The notes under the pieces: model-generated
Told to the model about the DNA's origin: nothing
The model's input: only the letters and a program-made list of their open reading frames with translations
The model's database searches: none
Part shown: positions 57,570 through 64,000 of the stretch, piece by piece
How positions within the stretch are numbered: position 1 is the first letter of the stretch
Layout: every line of letters begins with the position of its first letter
Position numbers and translations under genes: made by a program
Source of the DNA: Sclerodactyla briareus
Taxonomy: Eukaryota; Echinodermata; Holothuroidea; Dendrochirotida; Sclerodactylidae
NCBI GenBank assembly: GCA_026419785.1
Contig: JAODTK010001888.1
Span: 310,001-374,000, forward strand
Length of the DNA: 64,000 bases
Direction: 5' to 3'

Positions 57570-59850
57570 AATACACCAATATTCTGATTCTGCCTTTGAT
57601 CAGGAATCCCATATGCATAGTAATACAATTTCTATCAGTTTTTGTGCTGGTATGGTGTAATACAGAAGGAGCACGAGCACCGGATACTATAGTTATTGAC
57701 CCCAGCCAACCATTCCTGACCACAACACCAATCTTATCAAACGATGGTGTTATCTGCATCTTCATGTGACGTGGCTGGGTCCTCTCCCTATGTGATACCA
57801 CTCCTTGGCTTACTTGTCACGGAGCGTTTTCTTGACGCGGTGTGACTAACCCTTGGCTGTTGGTTATGTGCACTGAGCCTTTTCATTGGTAAGTCTACGA
57901 ACAACGAAGTCAATAAGTTGTTTCTTTTTTCATCACGGTCAGTACATTTTTTTGAAGTGGTATTACTCTTCATCTTCACCTGTGATGCGGCTTGGTCAGT
58001 TGCCCTGGCAATCCTGTCACACTCTTTGTGCTACATTTATAATAGCGAATCAAACACAAGGTACACATCTCTCCTCCCTCAATCTTTTGCGGGCCTATGC
58101 TTATGTTGGTTTGGCGTAGTCCTCAACAGTAATCCATCTGCCGGCCATGGTATTACCCAGAGTAGAACTGAACCATCTATGATGGAGGTTGTTGTCTCTG
58201 GGGACTTTCCCTGGAAGATACCTCACCATGATTGTCGCTTCAATGACGATCGACGTTGCGCTCGCATGTAACCCCCGTAACCTCAAACAAAGATGTCGGC
58301 ACACATGTCAGCCCAACGTCCGCCTTTCCTATACCACATCATCTTGGACTTAACAGAGAGGTCCCAATTGGTGTCCTGTAACAATGTGGACGATTCTGGA
58401 TGTTTTCCGGGCGAGAGGATCCAGCATTCTTCCTCCATCTTTATGTCTGATGGCTTCTCGTTTTTTTCCATTTGGGGAGGGCTATTATTCTTGTCTTCCC
58501 CTCTCCTCCATGCTTGGTAATGCAACAGACTGGAACGGCATCGATCATGGAATCGAGATCAGCCTCCATCCGAACGACAGGCATGAGGTCGAAGCCCACA
58601 TCGCAGTCGTTTTCAGGCTTTCAAGCTATGCTTTATTGATTCCACCTTTGCATGGCCATGCCTCTTGAAGCGTGTTTCATGGGAAGGGGACATGAGGGGG
58701 GCTTTTTTAATGGTGGTGGAGGGGTTTAGTGACATTCCCTATTGGGGTAGAAGGGTGTTTCAATTCACCGCATTATTCTCCAAACTTCACTCCCTTTTCC
58801 GTGCAGGTTGTGCACGACACCAAGGGTCCCGACCCAACAGCCGGCCCTCCAACAACTTTGCACACAAGTGGGAGGTGTCGACACTGGTGTCGGAGCTAAC
58901 CGGCATTCGTTGGTATCGACACCGGTGTCAACACAACCCTGATGGCATGAACATTGTCCTGTCCAGTACACTTCAGATTTCATGGTTATAACGTCGGCCA
59001 TTTTGGAGCGGCCATCTTGATTACAGGTATCATCTGTGATTTCCCGACACTCTGCAATAGCCTAAATAACTGCTTGATACCACCTGCTTGTCACCCACGC
59101 TACTATTATAGTCTGAATCTGAATAGCTTCATGATTATAATCGCAGCTAAAATCTTGGATTTATTGTCTCGTGGATTCCCTAAAACGTCCGCACTGGCTT
59201 GAATAAATTGCTCGACCCACTACAAATACATAGACAACCTCTTAATCACCCATGGCTGAATAACGCGCTCACTTATAGAGGAAAATATGTTTATAGAGGC
59301 GGGCAATTTTGAACTTCCCCATCCTTGGATTTTCTCGAAATGCTCAAGAGTGACGCGACGTCACCCGGCAGAATCTAGAAGAGATACCTTCACTATAGAA
59401 ATATCCCAAAAAAATATTTAAAAACAAAATAGCGCGGTCAGTCGAAAAAAATCCACTTCTAATCCACTTCTCTTCTGCCGATTAATCCATAAGTTCAGTT
59501 TTCGACATTAACTTAATTCAACACTCGCGTAGTTCACAGTCCCCACTTGCGTAACCCTTTCCGCGATACCTGATAAGGTGCGATATGTATCACTATATGC
59601 TGTGTGAATGAGTCAATGGGAGAAGCGAAGGAGGTACACATTACGGAAACGAGTGATCACAGGTTAACAACCCATGGATGGGTTACAATAGGTAGTGTAG
59701 GGTGATCTCTTCTCACGGGAAGCAGACCCCACTCAAGACTGGAGTACTGGGGCAATTGCTGTCACGGGAACCTTCATAATTCCTCTTTAAAGTCATTGAT
59801 CATTCAACAGATCATCTTCAAACTGGCCCAGATGGAAAGAGGACATGTCA
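57570..59850. other. No gene recognised
   Basis: Many frames of 65-117 codons overlap on both strands here because stop codons are sparse in this GC-richer stretch. The minus frame 58283-58525 (80 codons, with EECWILSPGKHPESSTLLQ and MMWYRKGGRWADM) is the most protein-like, but a plus frame of 75 codons covers the same bases. Self-complementary GTGTCGACAC and CGACACCGGTGTC words cluster at 58875-58930. Confidence 0.35.
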
Positions 59851-59869
59851 AATCCCCATAAGAACTGAA

Positions 59870-61017
59870 ATTTGGCGATTCTAGATGTCTTTTGCCTGAG
59901 TATTTGGTTTCACTTTAGTGAAATTCACACCTTACTGATGACATCACCGGTTGAACGGCGAAGTCTCTCATTGTCTTATCACAGTTTATTGATCCTAAAA
60001 CCTGTAACCAATACTTCTAACAATTCTTTACAGTCTGGGCTTTTTCCAATGAAATGAAAATTGGCAAACTAATACCAGTTTACAAGGAAGGTTAATACAG
60101 ATGCAATTAGTATTTATCAACCAATTTTTATCCCCCCCATGTTGTCAAAACTACTGGAAGACGTTTGTTCAATCTCTTCTGTCAGCTGAATGCTTTCCTT
60201 GAGACTCACACCATCCTTAGTGACTGCACACGTTTTTGTTCCAAGGGCACTCCACAGAACGGCTATGATGTGCCGGAACAACTTTCATAATGACATCACT
60301 AATAATTTGTTATTCCATAGGTGTTTTTTCTCGACTTATCAAAGGCCTTGATACTTGTTGACCAAATATATTACTCAGTAAACTGTATAGATATGGTATC
60401 TGTGGAGTTGCAGTGTCCTGTTTGTTCACAAGTTCACATAGAAAGCATTTTTCTTCAGTCATTGATAGCATTTCTGATAACCTCACTATTGAATGTCGTG
60501 TACCCCAGGGTTCAACACTTGGTCAATTTCTAATCATTATATACATCAATGATATCTCCAGGGTTTCGAAATACTGTTCACTCTGTGCTCTTTGCTGATG
60601 ACACTGCCATATTCTTTACAGGCAAAAACTCAGAGGAATCGGTAAACCTTGCCTCTCAGGGGCTTAGTAAGTTTGGTGACTGGTTTTTAGCTAACAAACT
60701 TTCACTAAATATTGGACGATGATGGCAGACCATCTAACCAACCATGTCGCCAATGTATGCTAAACCTAATATCCTCAAGATACAGGACTTGGTATCCCTG
60801 AATATTGCTGTTTTCATCTACAGGTGTCAACTTACTATCACATTTTATTCGCATAATAAATCTGTACACTACTACAATACCAGACATGCTGCAGATATAT
60901 GTATTCCGAGGCTACATTATTCCCATTATGAAAGCAGCCTCAGACATTGGTCATCCCAAGTGTGGGACAAACTACCCAATGGTATAAACTCCTGCAAAAC
61001 CATTATTATTATTATTA

Positions 61018-61057
<40 letters not shown>

Positions 61058-61106
61058 ATTATTATTATTATTAATTATTATTATTATTATTTTATTATTA
61101 TTATTA

Positions 61107-61138
<32 letters not shown>

Positions 61139-61262
61139 TATTATTATTATGTTACCATGTGGTGATATTTAATTATTAGTTTTGACTAATTGAGAGTCGA
61201 CACTGGGAACATATATGTAAATAGCGATGTATAGCCGCAACTAATAAAATCTTCCTGAAAAA
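59870..61262 (+). mobile_element. L2/Daphne-like LINE fragment: reverse transcriptase to 3' end (degraded)
   Basis: Plus-strand landmarks in order: SGLFPM and KIGKLIPVYKEG (about 60036-60092), ISIYQPIFIPPMLSKLLED (60110-60165), FFLDLSKAL in place of FLDLSKAFD (60325), CRVPQGSTLGQFLIIIYIND (60495-60555), then, after a frame change, FADD in CSLLMTL/LFADDTAIFFTGKNS (60590-60630) and FGDWFLANKLSLN (60675-60715). A deletion follows, and the C-terminal block AVFIYRCQLTI, HYYNTRHAADICIPRL and WSSQVWDKLPNGIN closes the ORF near 60995. A long TTA tract lies in the 3' region, which ends with CCGCAACTAATAAAATCTTCC near 61232-61252, including AATAAA. Several frame changes make it inactive. Confidence 0.8.
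61002..61150. repeat. Long (ATT)n microsatellite inside a LINE 3' region
   Basis: About 149 bp of ATT/TTA units with scattered single-base interruptions that break it into blocks of similar length. It follows the last codons of the LINE and precedes the LINE's AATAAA, so it expanded inside the element's 3' untranslated part. Tyr/Ile/Leu-only frames here are artefacts. Confidence 0.95.
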
Positions 61263-61358
61263 CAATTCTATTACGTTCAAAAAACAATCATAAAATCGAC
61301 CCTGAGAGTCTACACTAAGAAGTGACCTACTCAAGCGATATGACTCGCGCCAATTAAC

Positions 61359-61550
61359 TCAAATGCGCGTGAGTACCAAAGGAAAGCCTGAGGCTTTTTT
61401 ACGAGAAGCTGGAAAGCCTGAGAGGCCTACATGACGCAGATGAGTAGCGAAATAAGTTGCAAAACTGATGGCAATCGTGGCAATGCCGATGACAACAATA
61501 CACCAATAGGAGAAGAATTGTCTATTTGATATCAGTATACCCATGACCAT
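61359..61550 (-). CDS. Small frame with a membrane segment, doubtful
   Basis: A minus-strand frame of 63 codons starts MVMGILISNRQFF. It has a clear hydrophobic span (FSYWCIVVIGIATIAISFA, about residues 13-31) followed by HLRH and a basic tail (SRKKASGFP), the usual layout of a single-pass membrane protein end. No splice site or neighbouring exon was tied to it, and the family is unknown. It starts about 100 bp past the LINE on its left. It may be chance. Confidence 0.2.
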   Translation of the reverse strand: MVMGILISNRQFFSYWCIVVIGIATIAISFATYFATHLRHVGLSGFPASRKKASGFPLVLTRI

Positions 61551-61670
61551 ATATTTGTAGTGCTTAGATGCAAGAGAGCTTACGCGCCGTCAGTTTTACG
61601 GCACGTCATTATACTCTACAGAAATAGAGCTGCTCGTTTGACGGCTTCTCCTTCTATTTCAAGGATTCTG

Positions 61671-61682
61671 CCCCCCCCCCCC
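61671..61682. repeat. C12 homopolymer next to CCA repeats
   Basis: C12 followed directly by CCACCACCACCCCCG. It is one of about a dozen C/G runs of nine or more in this window. Confidence 0.9.
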
Positions 61683-61890
61683 ACCACCACCCCCGCCTCG
61701 TGATGTCACAATGTGAATTTTGCAATAGCTGATTGGGCCTTATCGACTCGCTCGGATCGGCTGGAACTTCGGTAAGAAGGTTTGACTGCGATAAAGTAAT
61801 AAATAGAGCATATTTTCTTCAATTAGAGCCTACATTGATAATTTATTCAGAGAATGATGAGCAAATACGGGGGTCTGTTACAGAATAAAA

Positions 61891-61977
61891 TCGGGATGGA
61901 CGTCATAATAAGCGGTTAGAAAATCCGGAGGCCTAGCCGAGGAATTTTGCCTCCCATTATGACGTCAAACCAGTTTT
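61891..61977. repeat. Hairpin element with perfect GACGTCATAAT inverted arms
   Basis: GACGTCATAAT at 61899-61909 and its exact inverse ATTATGACGTC at 61956-61966 lie within longer imperfect arms (AAAATCGGGATG... on the left, ...AAACCAGTTTT on the right). The right arm contains the full palindrome TGACGTCA (61960-61967), the consensus CRE site for CREB/ATF factors. The centre (AAATCCGGAGGCCTAGCC) is itself partly self-complementary. It may be a small foldback transposon remnant. Confidence 0.55.
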
Positions 61978-61979
61978 AA

Positions 61980-64000
61980 TTCGAATGACAAACGGGCTCG
62001 AGTACTGTCTATTCAGCTGTTATTTTCCCATCCATAAATATTCATTTTTTCTCGGCGAAAATAATCACCTAATATACCTTTATTCCGATCATAGTTATTC
62101 CTCCCAAAACTGTTCACTCAACGAACGAAGCACTCAGAATGTAAACACCCACTCCTAAATGCCAAACAATTACATTGTATATAGAAAACGAAACAAGAGC
62201 GCTAATACGACTCCATCATTATGCTTATACATGGATGACTTCAGGAAATTGTGAAAAAAATACTTGATGATGAATAGTAAAACTCCGGTATTCGACGACA
62301 AATGGTCGTGATTTGTGATGTTGTTGAATGATGATGTGTGCTTGAGTGGGCGTATACTATTCTATAATTCCAATTGCTAGTTATATATTTTCCTGTTCAT
62401 ACGCATTACAATTCATCCCATTGGAAGTGATAACTCTAAATGCGGGTTTTTTTATGCTTCCTCAAGCAGGACTGTTTGTGACGGAGATTTCAAACCCTCT
62501 CCTTCATATTTAAAAGTTTGAGTCTGTGATCATCACGGATGGAAGCGCCTATATCAAATAACTCTTAGCTTCCCACCAATTCATCATCAATTCAAAAGTT
62601 GCAATGTCCTTCGACTCTGGACTCATGATTTTGACTTTTAGACTGCATTTGCGATATGCATCTAGATGTCGTAAAAACGGAGACGAAGAATTCAATGGTA
62701 ATTAATTTCAACCTTGTAAGGAGGCAGGTCTCCTGATGTGCTTGGGTGAGAGGTGATCAAATCTGATGTATCCATATTTGAATCTATTTTCGTGAACTAT
62801 GAGCAAGGCCTAAGTAATATGCCTTAATTAGGTATAGGGGGGGATGGTTGGGCAAGAGGATGCTTCACACTGACGCGATATAGGCCCTCATTCTGTAATT
62901 GTATGCAACTCGCACACAGTGATAAACGTCCAACACTTCCGTTGATCATCTCCAATTCTCAAGTTCTCCCAAGACATACTTGTGTCGTCGCTGCCGGTGT
63001 TTAGTACTGGGAATTAAAACGATTATAATTCACTTTTTTACACCTAACCTTTCATACCTAGGGTCACGTGGTATTGATGAATTCATCTCAATTCTAACTT
63101 CACGTTTCATCGTTCCAGGTAGTCGCTTCCGTTTGGGCAACACTTCCTGCACTGCTCATTTATTGATGCTCAGCCACGTTTTCACACAAGTGAACCAATG
63201 ATGGATTCTACCGACATGCATTGATAATAATGCTTTTCGAAAGACAATCTTCCGCAATATATATGAAGCAGAAAGAATGATTTGACTTTTAATGTTATTA
63301 TGATAATCTCTGGTCATTGACCGCATATAGAAATATTATACCCCTGTAGCCGTGACGCCGTACCGTCTTGAATGGATTATCAAGCCTTTTCATTTTTTAT
63401 TTCTTACTTTTCCACCATAGACCAACCAGTCTTTCACATTACACATTGAATCATCAACGTAGTATTCGCCGACGCATTGTGGAAGTATGGGCCAGCGTGT
63501 ATAGTGGAAGCCACGCCCTAGCAGTTCGGTGTTGGCTTGGACTTCACTGATGCTGGGCTCAATTAGCCCGTTATTCCTACCTTCGGCAAGAACTAGATCG
63601 TCATGCTAGGACGATGGGGACTTCAGGATAAATTTAGGCAATGATGATCACAGTGGAAATGAACACTTTCTTGTCTGGGCAGTATTCTTGGTTTTGTCTC
63701 TAGAACACTGATAACAGACTAAAAAGGCAATGTGTCGGTGAATAAGTGTCTATAGTACCGCAATGTCGGAGCGTATGTACATCATGGAGGTTACAGTTTG
63801 CACTGAACTGAAAATCCTCTTCAAGACCTACTCTAGTAATTCCACTCAAAATTGCAGCTAATATTTGAACCTCTATTCTCGAACTGAGTCTCTAGCGGCT
63901 GCTTAAGCCTTATTCTTTTTTTTCGAATCCAAATCAGGTGTCCCACCTTCAACAGCATTGAATCTTGAGAGAACCATTGTAATTCACTTCATCATGACCT
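61980..64000. other. No gene recognised
   Basis: Plus frames 62980-63201 and 63368-63550 (73 and 60 codons) have no domain or splice support. No mobile element was identified. Confidence 0.45.

Noticed and set aside
60947-61165. Tyr/Leu/Ile homopolymer frames
   Set aside because: They are translations of the TTA microsatellite.
1-64000. CRISPR array, prophage, operon or other prokaryotic system
   Set aside because: There are no regular repeat-spacer structures or packed genes; LINEs, SINEs and microsatellites show that the DNA is animal-type.
1-64000. LTR retroelements or Polinton-like elements
   Set aside because: I saw no long terminal repeat pairs and no integrase, protease or capsid motifs.

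Overview
This is eukaryotic DNA, AT-rich, with no operons, no densely packed reading frames and no gene that can be followed across several exons. The longest open frame is 217 codons. Nearly all recognisable content is mobile-element debris and low-copy tandem repeats: degraded non-LTR retrotransposons (LINEs) of at least four kinds, tRNA-derived SINEs, short palindromic DNA elements, degenerate tandem arrays with 110 to 450 bp units, three trinucleotide or tetranucleotide microsatellites, and an unusual number of long C or G homopolymers. CR1-like LINEs with an esterase ORF1, R2-like LINEs with a restriction-like endonuclease tail, SINEs carrying a 'CCCTTGAACAAGG' body, and 'TATATAGCGCC' interspersed repeats are the mix I associate with marine invertebrate deuterostomes (sea urchins, other echinoderms, hemichordates, amphioxus). 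An echinoderm is my best guess, and it is an inference from repeat style only.

Layout. 1-4 kb: no gene seen. 5.1 kb: a possible last exon on the minus strand. 6.2-8.5 kb: three degenerate tandem arrays, one holding a tight cluster of AGGTCA half-sites. 9.8-14.6 kb: GC-richer short-period repeats, a minus-strand SINE, a 145-bp array, a 137-bp array, a small inverted-repeat element and a GATA microsatellite. 16.1-17.9 kb: a minus-strand CR1-like LINE (endonuclease plus reverse transcriptase). 21-22 kb: the C-terminal half of a Jockey-like reverse transcriptase, then a SINE 3' tail and a candidate internal exon. 28.4-28.8 kb: a coiled-coil relic resembling LINE ORF1. 30.5 kb: a candidate terminal exon. 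31.0-31.7 kb: the C-terminal end of an R2-like LINE. 33.7-36.3 kb: a CR1-like LINE with ORF1 esterase, endonuclease and reverse transcriptase. 37.5-38.1 kb: a SINE and a 110-bp repeat. 41.6-42.8 kb: a tandem duplication split by a SINE. 43.6 kb: another SINE. 46-54 kb: three unrelated cysteine-containing minus-strand frames, one with a possible signal peptide. 51.3-51.7 kb: a 198-bp in-frame duplication. 54.2 kb: a palindromic MITE. 56.6-57.6 kb: an interspersed repeat and a 302-bp duplication. 59.9-61.3 kb: a plus-strand L2/Daphne-like LINE with a large TTA microsatellite in its 3' region.

I found no undescribed system. The window reads as intergenic or long-intron sequence. The few candidate host exons are single, unlinked and of low confidence, and I do not recognise their families.
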